A stretch of DNA of 64,000 nucleotides, from NCBI GenBank assembly GCA_963765745.1, contig CAVXXM010000003.1:124001-188000 (forward strand), written 5' to 3'. The notes beneath the pieces were generated by a model, which saw only the letters and a program-made list of their open reading frames with translations, was not told the DNA's origin and made no database searches. The position numbers were made by a program, and so were the translations under genes. This DNA comes from JAHFPN01 sp963765745. Its GTDB lineage: Bacteria > Pseudomonadota > Alphaproteobacteria > Rhizobiales > Xanthobacteraceae. The number at the start of each line of letters is the position of its first letter. The stretch's first letter is position 1. This document shows positions 26,188-37,244 of this stretch, piece after piece.

Positions 26188-27063
26188 TCAGCTCGCTTTC
26201 TTGTTGTCGCCGCGGCCGAGAAGATTCGCCATCTCCTCCTCGAGATTGTCGAAGACGTCGCGCTTGAGCGTCGTCTTCGGCGGCGGAGGCGCCGGCGCGG
26301 TTGCGGCCGGCGGGGGCGGTGTACTCGGCTTTTGCACCCGGGGTTCGGGCGTCCGCGGCGTCGGCGGTGGAGTCATGGGCGCGGGCTTGGGTTCCGGTGC
26401 GCGCGTCTCGACCCGGGCTTGAACTGGAGCTGGGGCGGCGGACGGATGCGCGACCGTGGGCGGCGGCGGCACGGGCCGCGTCTCCGGCGGCCGGCGCAGT
26501 GCCGCTTCGAGGCGCTGGGCCATCTCGGCATATTGCGGGTCAATGCGCGGTGCCGGTGCGGGTCGAGGCTCGGGCGCGGGCGGTGGCGGTGGGGGAAGCT
26601 CGGCGGCCGGCTCGGGGGTCAGCACGTACGGCTCGGGCGAGGGCGACGGAACGATCGAGGACGCGTGCTCCTCCACCGAATCGAGCATGGCGGGGCGGCC
26701 GGCGGCGCGTGCGATTGGCTCGCGCGGCGCCGGTAAGGGGGCCTGCTGGACCGCGCTTGTGGCCGCGGCCGCAGCCGCACGCACGATGTTCGGCTCCACC
26801 ACCACGTCGGTGGGTCCTCCGACCAGGAGAAGATGCTCCACATTGTCGCGGCGGATCAGAACCAGCCGCCGGCGGGCATCGACCGTGGCCGATTCGAGCA
26901 AGGCCAGGCGAGGCTGACGGCCGCGGGCGACTCCGCTCTTGATGAGCGTTATCGGGCCGAAACGGCGGATAAGCCAGAACGTGAGGGCGATGAGCCCCAG
27001 GACGACCAATAGCGCGACCACGACGCGTGCAAGCGTGCCGAGCTCACTGCCAAAAAATTCCAT
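26188..27063 (-). CDS. fliO: FliO-like flagellar biosynthesis protein
   Basis: The 291-residue product opens with one membrane helix (ARVVVALLVVLGLIALTFWLI) followed by the FliO cytosolic domain with RLALLESATVDARRRLVLIRRDNVEHLLLVGG and VVEPNIV. FliO assists assembly of the FliPQR export gate of the flagellar type III system. Residues 120-290 form an unusually long low-complexity Pro/Ala-rich tail, about 170 residues, ending in the amphipathic VFDNLEEEMANLLGR. It converges on the TPR gene and diverges from cckA. Confidence 0.85.
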   Translation of the reverse strand: MEFFGSELGTLARVVVALLVVLGLIALTFWLIRRFGPITLIKSGVARGRQPRLALLESATVDARRRLVLIRRDNVEHLLLVGGPTDVVVEPNIVRAAAAAATSAVQQAPLPAPREPIARAAGRPAMLDSVEEHASSIVPSPSPEPYVLTPEPAAELPPPPPPAPEPRPAPAPRIDPQYAEMAQRLEAALRRPPETRPVPPPPTVAHPSAAPAPVQARVETRAPEPKPAPMTPPPTPRTPEPRVQKPSTPPPPAATAPAPPPPKTTLKRDVFDNLEEEMANLLGRGDNKKAS

Positions 27064-27271
27064 GACGCACCTCCCAGGAGCCGCCGCGCTCCCACCGCCG
27101 CCATGCCGTTTTTACCCCCTGGCGGCGCGATTTTCGAGCGTTCTTGCAGCCCTGTGTATGGATTTGTGCGGCGGCATGCGCACCAAGCCTTGCCGAACAC
27201 GCCACTTCTCGGGCACACCGATTCGGGCTTGCGCCGGCTGCTTCGCCGGCCTCGCCGACGGGGTCAGGGCC

Positions 27272-29773
27272 ATGGCCGAAAGCGAGGCGCCGGGAGCGCC
27301 GGTCGATCGCCCACAAGTGACGGGCAGCATCGGATTGGTGCTCGTGGTGGCGGTAGCGCTGGTGGCGCTCGTCGTGTTCCTGCTCTTCGTCGGCCGCGAC
27401 CGGGCCGAGCCTTACATCCTCGCGGCGCTCGCGATGCTCGCCGTAATCGGCGTCTTCGCGCTGTTCGCGGGGGCGGCCGGCATCCTGCAGCTCGCCGGGC
27501 GCGGTGCGCGCAATGACATGACCAAGGCCATCACCGACACCGCCTGGGATGGGATCGCGGTCGTCGATACTTCGGGCCGCGTGCTTTACGCCAATCGTGC
27601 CTATCTCGAGATCACGCACGCCGAGAGTCCGGAGGACGCGCGGCCGGTCGAGCGGCTGTTCACGGGCGATCCGGGCGTTTCGGAAGCGATCTATCGGCTC
27701 GCCCAGGCGGCGCGCGAGGGCAATCGCTTTTCCGAGGAGATCCGCTTCGCGGGCAAGAGCGGCGAGCCGGCGCGTTGGCTGCGCTTCCGCGTGCGGCCGC
27801 TCGGGCCCGAGGGCAAGCGCTCGAAGCTCGCGATCTGGGGCGTGTCGGACGTAACGCGCGAGCGCGAGCGCCAGGAAAACGCCTTCATCGAGCTGCAGCA
27901 CGCCATCGATTATCTCGATCACGCGCCCGCCGGCTTCTTCTCGTGCGATGCCGCCGGCCGCATCGTCTACTTGAACGCGACGCTCGCCGGATGGCTCGGC
28001 TACGACCTTGCCGAATTCTCGCCGGCGGGGCTGAAGATTTCCGATCTCGTGCAGGGCTCGAGCGCGACGCTGCTCACCGGCATTGCACCGGTGCATGGCG
28101 AGGTGGTGACGCAAGTGCTCGACCTGGATCTCAGGCGCAAGAACGGCCAGAGCCTGCCGGTGCGGCTGCATCACAAGGTGGCCTTCGCCCCCGACGGGAC
28201 GGCAGGCCCTTCGCGCACGCTGGTCCTGAACCGCGCCCCGACCGACGCGCCGGGCGACGCGGCGCGCGCCGCGGAAGTGCGCTTCGCACGCTTCTTCCAC
28301 AATACGCCGGTGGCGATCGCCACCATCGACCGGCATGGCAGGATCGGCCAGTCGAACGCGACCTTCGCGCGACTGGTGGGCGGCGCCGAGACGCGCTCGG
28401 TGTTCGCGGTGGCCGACGAGCGCGAACGGGCGCGTTTCGAGAGCTTCGTGCGCGGCGTCCTGGAAGGGCAGGCGGGCACCAAGACGATGGACGTGGCGCT
28501 CACGGGCGGGCAACGCTTCGCGCAGTTCTATGTCACCCCGCTCGATAGCGGGAAGAGCGGCGAGGCCGCGATCGTGCATGCGGTCGATACCACCGAGCAG
28601 CGTGCGCTGCAGAGCCAGTTCGCGCAGGCGCAGAAGATGAACGCGGTCGGCCAGCTCGCCGGCGGCGTGGCGCACGACTTCAACAACATGCTGACCGCCA
28701 TGATCGGCTACACGGATCTGCTGCTCGCCAATCATCGGCCGACCGATCCTTCGTTCCAGGACCTGATGCAGATCAAGCAGAACGCCAACCGGGCGGCGGG
28801 TCTGGTGCGGCAATTGCTCGCCTTCTCGCGGCAGCAGACGCTGCGGCCCCGCGTGCTGCAGCTCGGCGAAGTGCTCTCGGAGCTGTCGACCGGGCTCTTG
28901 AAACGGATCATCGGCGAGACGGTGAAGCTGGAAGTGCGGCACGGCCGCGACCTGTGGCCGGTCAAAGCCGATCTCAATCAGTTCGAACAGGTGATCGTGA
29001 ACCTTGCGGTCAACGCGCGCGACGCCATGCCGGGCGGCGGGCGGCTCACCATCCGCACGCGCAATGTCCCGGCCGACGAAGTCGAGGGCTTCGGCCACGC
29101 CGAGATCGTGGCGGCCGACTACGTGCTGGTCGAGGTCGCCGACAGCGGCGTCGGAATCCCGCCCGACATTATCGATAAAATCTTCGAGCCGTTCTTCTCC
29201 ACCAAGGACGTCGGCAAGGGGACCGGGCTCGGCCTCTCCACGGTCTATGGCATCATCAAACAGTCCGGCGGCTTCATCCACGCCAAGAGCACGCCGGGCG
29301 GCGGCTCGACGTTCAGCATCCTGCTCCCGCGCCACGTCTCCGACGCGGCCGAGGACGCCCAGGCGGCGCCCGAAGCGCCGGCCGCTGCGGCGGCCGATCT
29401 TACCGGAACCGGTACGGTGCTGCTGGTGGAGGACGAGGAGGCGGTGCGGGCGTTCGCGGCGCGCGCGCTGGCGTCCCGCGGCTATACGGTGCTCGAAGCC
29501 GCCAGCGGCGTCGATGCGCTCGCGGTCATCGATGAGCACGGCGGCAAGGTCGACCTCATCGTGTCGGACGTGGTGATGCCGGAAATGGACGGACCGAGCT
29601 TGCTCAAGGAGTTGCGGCGGCGGCGCTCGGAGGTGAAGGTGATCTTCGTCTCGGGCTATGCCGAGGAAGCGTTCCGCAAGAACCTGCCCGAGGGCGAGAA
29701 GTTCACCTTCCTGCCCAAGCCCTTCACGCTCAAGGAGCTGGTGGCGGCGGTGAAGGAGGCGATGACGTCCTGA
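27272..29773 (+). CDS. cckA: Cell-cycle hybrid histidine kinase CckA
   Basis: Starting at ATG 27272 the 833-residue protein has two membrane helices (about 16-36 and 45-66), PAS domains at about 80-190, 200-320 and 325-450, HisKA with phospho-acceptor His468 in GVAHDFNNMLTAMIGYTDLL, HATPase_c with VADSGVGIPPDIIDKIFEPFFSTK and GTGLGLSTVYGI, and a receiver domain with Asp766 in LIVSDVVMPEMDGP. This order is that of CckA, which phosphorylates CtrA and CpdR through ChpT to control cell cycle and motility. The upstream 207 bp is shared with divergent fliO. recA follows. Confidence 0.92.
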   Translation: MAESEAPGAPVDRPQVTGSIGLVLVVAVALVALVVFLLFVGRDRAEPYILAALAMLAVIGVFALFAGAAGILQLAGRGARNDMTKAITDTAWDGIAVVDTSGRVLYANRAYLEITHAESPEDARPVERLFTGDPGVSEAIYRLAQAAREGNRFSEEIRFAGKSGEPARWLRFRVRPLGPEGKRSKLAIWGVSDVTRERERQENAFIELQHAIDYLDHAPAGFFSCDAAGRIVYLNATLAGWLGYDLAEFSPAGLKISDLVQGSSATLLTGIAPVHGEVVTQVLDLDLRRKNGQSLPVRLHHKVAFAPDGTAGPSRTLVLNRAPTDAPGDAARAAEVRFARFFHNTPVAIATIDRHGRIGQSNATFARLVGGAETRSVFAVADERERARFESFVRGVLEGQAGTKTMDVALTGGQRFAQFYVTPLDSGKSGEAAIVHAVDTTEQRALQSQFAQAQKMNAVGQLAGGVAHDFNNMLTAMIGYTDLLLANHRPTDPSFQDLMQIKQNANRAAGLVRQLLAFSRQQTLRPRVLQLGEVLSELSTGLLKRIIGETVKLEVRHGRDLWPVKADLNQFEQVIVNLAVNARDAMPGGGRLTIRTRNVPADEVEGFGHAEIVAADYVLVEVADSGVGIPPDIIDKIFEPFFSTKDVGKGTGLGLSTVYGIIKQSGGFIHAKSTPGGGSTFSILLPRHVSDAAEDAQAAPEAPAAAAADLTGTGTVLLVEDEEAVRAFAARALASRGYTVLEAASGVDALAVIDEHGGKVDLIVSDVVMPEMDGPSLLKELRRRRSEVKVIFVSGYAEEAFRKNLPEGEKFTFLPKPFTLKELVAAVKEAMTS

Positions 29774-29886
29774 CCGGCTCTGCCTTCCGGTCGGCCGGGC
29801 GGCTAGATTTCCACAGGGCTGTGGATTAATAGATAAGCTATTGTCGGTGCTGGTTTTTCCAGAAAAGAGAACATCTTGCCAACCCG

Positions 29887-29901
29887 GAACAAACCATGTA
29901 C
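29887..29901 (+). promoter_or_regulatory. LexA (SOS) box of recA
   Basis: GAAC-AAACCAT-GTAC fits the alphaproteobacterial LexA pattern GAAC-N7-GAAC (reverse of GTTC-N7-GTTC) with one mismatch, 66 bp before the recA start codon. Confidence 0.55.
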
Positions 29902-29966
29902 ATAGATACCAATCGGTTTCTGATTCCCTTTTCCCTTCCTCTAGGCACACGCGTGGGAGCCCGGCA

Positions 29967-31070
<1,104 letters not shown>

Positions 31071-31308
31071 CGCGCGGGCCGGGCTTTCCGCCCCCGCCGG
31101 ATCGCCCGGTCCTCCGGATCGTGCCGCGCACCCCACCCGCGGCGCCCCGGTAATCAGCTCAAGCCTCGGCCCCGGCCCGCCGCACCTTGCCCCGCGGCGG
31201 GCCGTACTCTTTCCCCTAATCCTCGATCCCCGTTGCCAGACGAGAGCGCGCATTCGGCGCAAGACGGTCCGTCTGGACAGCGCGATGGGCCGCCGGTAAG
31301 AGCGCGCC

Positions 31309-33174
31309 GTGTCAGGCATCAACGCCGCATCGTTCGACCGCGTGCTGGCGGCGCTGGTCGCCGTGGCTGCGATCGGGCTCGCGGTCTTCATGTTCACGGC
31401 TTATGCCGCCGACCCAGATCTCCTCTGGCGCGCTTTCTATCACGATCGCAATTCGCATTTCAGCTTCGGGCTCGAGCTTGCGCTCGCGATGCGCACCTTC
31501 GACCCTGTCTGGTTCTTCAGCGAGATCGAGAAGGCCAAGGTCTGGCCGCCGTTTCATGGCCTAGTGCTGAGCGCTGTGCTGGCCGTGGGCGGCCCCCATC
31601 ACCGGCTCGCGATCCTGCCGAGTCTTGCGGGCTGGGCGATGACGGTCGTGTTCGTGTGGCTGATCGTGCGCCGCATGTTTGCCGCGCGCATCGCGGGCAT
31701 TTTCGCAGCCGCAGTCGCGGTCATTCTGACGGCCGCGAGCCCGATCCTGCGTATGATTTCCGCCGACGTGATGCTCGAGGGTTTGGGCAGCGGTCTCTCA
31801 GCGCTCGCGCTCTGGGCTTATCTGCGCGCGAATTCCGAACCCGGCCAGCCCGGCCATTGGCGCCTCCTGGCGCTGACCCTTACGGCGCTCTTCTTCCACA
31901 AGGGCAATTACTGGGGCATCGTCGCGGCCGCGCTTGCTGCCGCGTATGTCTCGGAGCATGCCCGGGCGCTATTCGAGCATTGGCGGGCGTTCGCTAGAGT
32001 CACGGAGTTCGGTGCGCTCGCGCGCTGGGCATGGCGCGATCCGCTGCTGGTCGCCGGCGCCGTCGCTTTGACGGTGTCCGCCTATCTATATTGGCGCGGC
32101 CCGACGTCGATCGTGCTCTTCGGCAACAATGTCAGGCTCCATCCACCCGAGAACCTCGTCACCCTCGGCTACGCATTGCTGTTTCTGCGCGCGGCCATCG
32201 GCTGGTATCGGCACCGCGCAGCGTTCGAGGCCTGGCTCGGCCAGCGCGGGATCATTCTCTGGTACTGGCACGCGGCGCCGGTCCTGGTCTCCTTCCTGCT
32301 GCCCAAGCGGCTCACGACTTTCCTCTGGTTCGTCGGTCCTGCGAACGCGGGCGGCGCCGCACGCATCGATCCGCTCGAGGGCATGCGGTTCTACTGGCAG
32401 GCGTTCGCAGTGGGCTTCCACCTGGCGCCCTGGATGGCCGTTCTCGCTGTCGTGCTTGCGGTGTTGGGAGCGACGCAAATCCGCCGATTTCCGCCCGGCG
32501 CGCGTGCAGTGTTCTTCCTTGCTTTGCTCGGCTTCCTTGCGGTCGTGATTCATCCGCAGCATCAAGGGCGTTTTCTCACATCGTGGGTCTTCGCGGTCTG
32601 GATCGCCGCCGGTGCGGGTGCCGGCGTCCTATTCAATTGGGTGCTCTCGATGCGGGCTTACTATCTCCAGCTGGCTACCGCGGCGGCGGCGATCGCACTG
32701 CTCGGCGCCGCCAACCTTTGGTACCAGCCGTCGCCGGCCGCCTACAGGCACGCGTTCCGTTCGACCTCGGGTCCGTCCGACCTCGATCTCGTGCGGCCGT
32801 ATCTCAAAGATCTCGATGGGGTGCGTGAAGTGATGATCGCGACCACGTTCGGCATGAGCAGGCTATTCCGCTGGACCCTGCACGAGGACTGCCAATGCAA
32901 GCGCATCGTGGAGGACCCGTGGATCGACAATCTCAGGTCGCGCGCAGAGGTTCGCCGAGTCATGGCGGAACGGATCGCCCGGTCGGCCGCCGAGCGCATC
33001 GTCATCATCGACGCGCCGGGCGGCAGATACTCGTATCCCGTCCTGGGCTGGACCTACGAGGTGATGGCCGGCATCGTCGATGCCATGGAAAGCCAGGACC
33101 GCTTTGTCCGCATCGCCACCTATCCGATTCCGAGCCAAGGGGCGCAGGCCGTCGTCTGGCGGCGGCGGGACTAG
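31309..33174 (+). CDS. Polytopic membrane glycosyltransferase-like protein
   Basis: A 621-residue protein starts at GTG 31309, 238 bp after recA. It has about ten membrane helices and the GT-C layout of ArnT/PMT-type enzymes: an early acidic luminal loop (AADPDLLWRAFYHDRNSH), LILTAASPILRMISADVMLEG-like intermembrane loops, and a soluble C-terminal region (residues 490-620) with two cysteines close together (EDCQCKRI). GT-C enzymes move sugars from polyprenyl carriers to lipids or proteins outside the membrane. Substrate unknown and the family assignment is by overall form only. Confidence 0.6.
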   Translation: MSGINAASFDRVLAALVAVAAIGLAVFMFTAYAADPDLLWRAFYHDRNSHFSFGLELALAMRTFDPVWFFSEIEKAKVWPPFHGLVLSAVLAVGGPHHRLAILPSLAGWAMTVVFVWLIVRRMFAARIAGIFAAAVAVILTAASPILRMISADVMLEGLGSGLSALALWAYLRANSEPGQPGHWRLLALTLTALFFHKGNYWGIVAAALAAAYVSEHARALFEHWRAFARVTEFGALARWAWRDPLLVAGAVALTVSAYLYWRGPTSIVLFGNNVRLHPPENLVTLGYALLFLRAAIGWYRHRAAFEAWLGQRGIILWYWHAAPVLVSFLLPKRLTTFLWFVGPANAGGAARIDPLEGMRFYWQAFAVGFHLAPWMAVLAVVLAVLGATQIRRFPPGARAVFFLALLGFLAVVIHPQHQGRFLTSWVFAVWIAAGAGAGVLFNWVLSMRAYYLQLATAAAAIALLGAANLWYQPSPAAYRHAFRSTSGPSDLDLVRPYLKDLDGVREVMIATTFGMSRLFRWTLHEDCQCKRIVEDPWIDNLRSRAEVRRVMAERIARSAAERIVIIDAPGGRYSYPVLGWTYEVMAGIVDAMESQDRFVRIATYPIPSQGAQAVVWRRRD

Positions 33175-33286
33175 TGCCAGGGTGCCAGGGCTAGCGCCCT
33201 CGCCGGGGCGGCCGTCTTGGCGCTTCCTGGACAGCCCTTTTTCACGCCACTACAAGACCTTGCGGCCCCGAGTGGTGGATTCTGAA

Positions 33287-35953
33287 ATGAGCGGCGTCAA
33301 CGAAATCCGGTCGACCTTTCTCGACTATTTCGCCAAGGACGGGCACGCGGTGGTGCCGTCGTCGCCGCTCGTGCCGCGCAACGACCCGACGCTGATGTTC
33401 ACCAATGCCGGGATGGTGCAGTTCAAGAACGTCTTTACCGGCGTCGAGAAGCGGCCCTACCAGCGCGCGGTCAGCTGCGCAGAAATGCGTGCGCGCCGGG
33501 GGCAAGCACAACGATCTCGACAACGTCGGCTATACCGCGCGCCATCACACCTTCTTCGAGATGCTGGGGAACTTCTCGTTCGGCGATTATTTCAAGGACC
33601 ACGCCATCGAGCTCGCCTGGAACCTGGTCACCAAGACCTTCGGGCTGCCAAAAGAGAAGCTGATCGCCACCGTCTATATCGACGACGACGACGCCTTCAA
33701 GCTCTGGAAGAAGATCGCGGGTCTGCCCGAGTTGCGCATTCTGCGGATCGCCGGTTCCGACAATTTCTGGGCCATGGGGGAGCTCGGTCCCTGCGGTCCG
33801 TGCTCGGAGATTTTCTACGACCACGGCGCGCACATCGCCGGCGGCCCGCCCGGCTCGGCCGACCAGGAAGGCGACCGCTTCATCGAAATCTGGAACCTCG
33901 TGTTCATGCAGTACGAGCAGCTCGCCGGCGGCAAGCGCGTCGATCTGCCCAGGCCCTCGATCGACACCGGCCTGGGGCTCGAGCGATTCGCCGCGGTGCT
34001 GCAGGGCACCCACGACAATTACGAGATCGACCTGTTCGGCGCGCTGATCCGGGCGAGCGTGGACGCGACCGGGGTCGCGGCCGATGGGCTGGCCAAGGCC
34101 AGCCACCGCGTCATCGCCGACCACCTGCGCGCGTCCGCGTTTATCGTCGCCGATGGCGTGCTGCCGTCGAACGAAGGCCGCGGCTATGTGCTGCGGCGGA
34201 TCATGCGGCGCGCCATGCGCCACGCACAGCTCCTGGGCGCGCGCGATCCCCTGATGTGGCGGCTGGTGCCGGTGCTGGTGCGCGAGATGGGCCAAGCTTA
34301 TCCCGAACTGGTGCGCGCCGAGGCGCTGATCAGCGAGACGCTCAAGCTGGAAGAGACGCGCTTCCGCAAGACGCTCGAGCGCGGGCTTGCGATCCTCGAC
34401 GAGGCGGCCAAAGGCCTCAAGCCCGGCGACAAGCTCAAGGGCGAAACCGCGTTCACGCTCTACGACACCTACGGTTTCCCGCTCGATCTCACCCAGGATG
34501 CGCTCCGGCCGCGCAATATCGCCGTCGATACCGACGCGTTCGCAAAATCCATGGAGCGCCAGCGCGAGAAGGCGCGGGGGAGCTGGGCGGGCTCCGGCGA
34601 GGCGGCGACCGAGACGATCTGGTTCGGCTTGCGCGAGAAACTAGGGGCCACCGAATTCCTCGGCTACGAAACCGAAACGAGCCGAAGGCGTCGTGACAAG
34701 CGCTGGTGCGAGGTGGCGCCGAGAGCGGAAGAGCTGAAAGCCGGCGAGGAAGGCGCGGTGGTGGTCAACCAGACGCCGTTTTATGCCGAGGCGGGCGGCC
34801 AAGTCGGCGACACCGGCATGGCTATTCGGCCGAGGGCGCGCATCTTCCGCAGTGCACCGACACGCAAAAGAGGGCCGGCGATCTCATCGTGCATTTTGGG
34901 GAAGTCGAGCAAGGCACGCTGAAGACCCGGGCTGTGCGCTTGCGCCTCGACGTGGATCCATGCGTCGCCGCACGCGATATCCGCCGCAACCATTCGGCGA
35001 CGCATCTGCTGCACGAGGCGCTCCGCCAGGTGCTCGGTGACCATGTGGCGCAGAAGGGCTCGCTGGTCGCGCCCGACCGGCTGCGTTTCGATTTCGCGCA
35101 CCCCAAACCGATCAGCGACGACGAGCTCTCCAGGATCGAGGACCTGACCAACGAGAGAGTGCTCGAGAACGCGCCGGTCACGACGCGGCTGATGGCGGTC
35201 GATGACGCTATCGCGTCGGGCGCGCGCGCCCTGTTCGGCGAGAAATACGGCGACGAGGTGCGCGTGGTCGCCATGGGCGAGGGCGGCAATCAGATTGGCT
35301 GGTCGGTCGAGCTGTGTGGCGGCACGCATGTCAGGCGGACCGGCGACATCGGCCTCGTCGCCGTCGTTGCCGAAAGCGCGGTCGCCTCGGGCGTGCGCCG
35401 GGTCGAGGCGCTCACCGGCGCCGCGGCGCGGCATCATCTGGCGGGCGAGGCGCGCGGCCTGCGCGACGTGGCGGCGCTGATGAAAGCGCCGGTCGCCGAG
35501 GTCACGGGGCGGATCGAGGGTTTGCTGGACGAGCGGCGCAAGCTTGAGCGCGAGCTTTCCGAGGCGCGCAAGAAGCTCGCCTTGGGCGGCGGCGCCAAGA
35601 GCGCCGAGGACGGGGTGCGCAAGGTCGGCGACGTGAAGCTCCTCGCGCGCGCGGTTTCAGGCGTCGAGACCAAGGACCTGAAAAGCCTCGCCGACGAGGG
35701 CAAGAAGCAGATCGGCTCCGGCATCGTCGCGTTCGTCGGCGTCAACGAGGAGGGCCGCGCCAGCATCGTGGTCGGCGTCACCGCCGATTTGACCCCGCGC
35801 TTCGACGCGGTCGCGCTTGTAAAGAAGGGCGCCGAAGTGCTTGGCGGCAAGGGTGGCGGTGGCCGGCCGGATATGGCCCAGGCCGGCGGCCCCGATGGCG
35901 CCAAGGCCGATGCCGCGCTCGCCGCCATCGAGGCGGCGATCGGGACCGGTTAG
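33287..35953 (+). CDS. alaS: Alanine-tRNA ligase AlaRS (frame interrupted)
   Basis: Full-length AlaRS content is present: NEIRSTFLDYFAKDGHAVVPSSPLVP and TNAGMVQFKNVF (motif 1), SDNFWAMGELGPCGPCSE (motif 2 region), the editing domain HSATHLLHEALR, the zinc ligands in CGGTHVRRTGDIG and the C-Ala domain to IEAAIGTG. The frame breaks near 33473 (one extra T), then three one-base insertions within 40 bp at about 34682-34727 which restore the frame, then one missing base near 34823. Corrected length is about 887 residues, normal. It is an essential enzyme, so the breaks are almost surely sequence errors. Confidence 0.93.
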
Positions 35954-35959
35954 CGGGCG

Positions 35960-37232
35960 ATGGCGCGCAGCATCCGCATCGCCGAGCTTAGGCGGCGCAT
36001 CTACGAGATTCTCGAACTCGGGGCGTTCGGCGATTGGACGAGCCTCGTCGTTAGCCGGTTGATAGTCACACTGATCGTTTTGAATCTTGATCACGATCAC
36101 ACTCGAATCTGTGCCGGAACTATCGAGCCGCTATGGCGCTCTGTTCGGCGCCATCGAAATGATCTCAACCGGCGTCTTCACGGTCGAGTATCTGTTGCGG
36201 CTGTGGGCCGCGGTCGAGCACGCGCCCTATAGCCATCTGGCCGGTCAGCGCGCGCGCATGCGCTATGCGCTGAGCCCCGCCGGTATCGTCGATCTGCTCG
36301 CGGTGTTGCCGTTCTGGGTTGCGCTGCTGTTTCCGGTCGATTTGCGCATCCTGCTCGTGTTCAGAACGATCCGCTTTCTCAAGCTCGCGCGCTATTCGCC
36401 GGCCATGCGCTCGCTGCTCGACGTGCTGGCGCGCGAGCGCCGCGCGCTGTTCGGCTGTTTCGTCGTTCTCATCGGCGTAGCGCTGGTCGCGGCGTCGATC
36501 ATGTATCACGTCGAGCGCGAGGCGCAGCCCGACAAGCTCGGCACCATCCCCGACGCCCTGTGGTGGGCGGTCGTCACGCTCGGCACGGTCGGCTACGGCG
36601 ACGTGGTGCCGATCACCCCGCTCGGGCGATTGGTGGCGACGTTCACGATTTTCTGCGGCATCATCGTGTTGGCGCTGCCGATCGGCATCATCGCGACGGC
36701 GTTCGCCGAGGAAATCCACCGCCGCGAATTCGTCGTCACCTGGAGCATGGTGGCCCGCGTGCCGCTGTTCGCCGGACTCAACGCGGCGGAGATCGGCGAC
36801 ATCATGCGGCTCCTGCGTTCGCAGTCGGTCGACCCCGGTACGATCATCGTTCGCCGCGGCGACGCCGGGCATTCGATGTATTTCGTCGCCACCGGCGAGG
36901 TCGAGATCGAGCTCAAGGAAGGGCACATCCGGCTCGGGGTCGGCGATTTCTTCGGCGAGATCGCGGTGCTGCGAAGGACGCGGCGCACGGCGACGGTGAA
37001 GGCAATCAGCCGTACGAGCCTCTTGGTGCTCGACGCGCAGGATTTGCACGCGCTGCTGGAGCGGTCGCCCAGCATCGCTGAGCGGCTCAGGGAAGTCGCG
37101 ACCAAGCGGCTCGGCGGCAAGAGCATCACGCCCGAGGGCGATATCGTCCGCGAGGAGTTGGCCGAGGGCGAAATCGAGGACGGAAAACCGCGCACGCGCG
37201 CGCTGCGGCCGCGCAGCAAGCCGCGCGGTTGA
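35960..37232 (+). CDS. MloK1-like cyclic-nucleotide-binding K+ channel (frameshift)
   Basis: Six membrane helices with an S4-like arginine pattern (RILLVFRTIRFLKLARYS), the pore filter TLGTVGYGDVVPITPLG and, directly after S6, a CNB domain (VPLFAGLNAAEIGDIMRLL ... GVGDFFGEIAVLRRTRRTATVKAI) with its phosphate-binding cassette. There is no C-linker, as in Mesorhizobium MloK1. One extra T in the CTTG at 36086-36089 breaks the frame in S1; corrected text is VLNLITITLESVPE, about 423 residues. It is a cAMP-regulated potassium channel in the inner membrane. It starts 6 bp after alaS. Confidence 0.88.
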
Positions 37233-37244
37233 AAGCAAGCGCCT

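Noticed and set aside
29869..29890. GAAC...GAAC pair upstream of recA as LexA box
   Set aside because: The two GAAC words are 14 bases apart, not 7; the GAAC-N7-GTAC site fits better.
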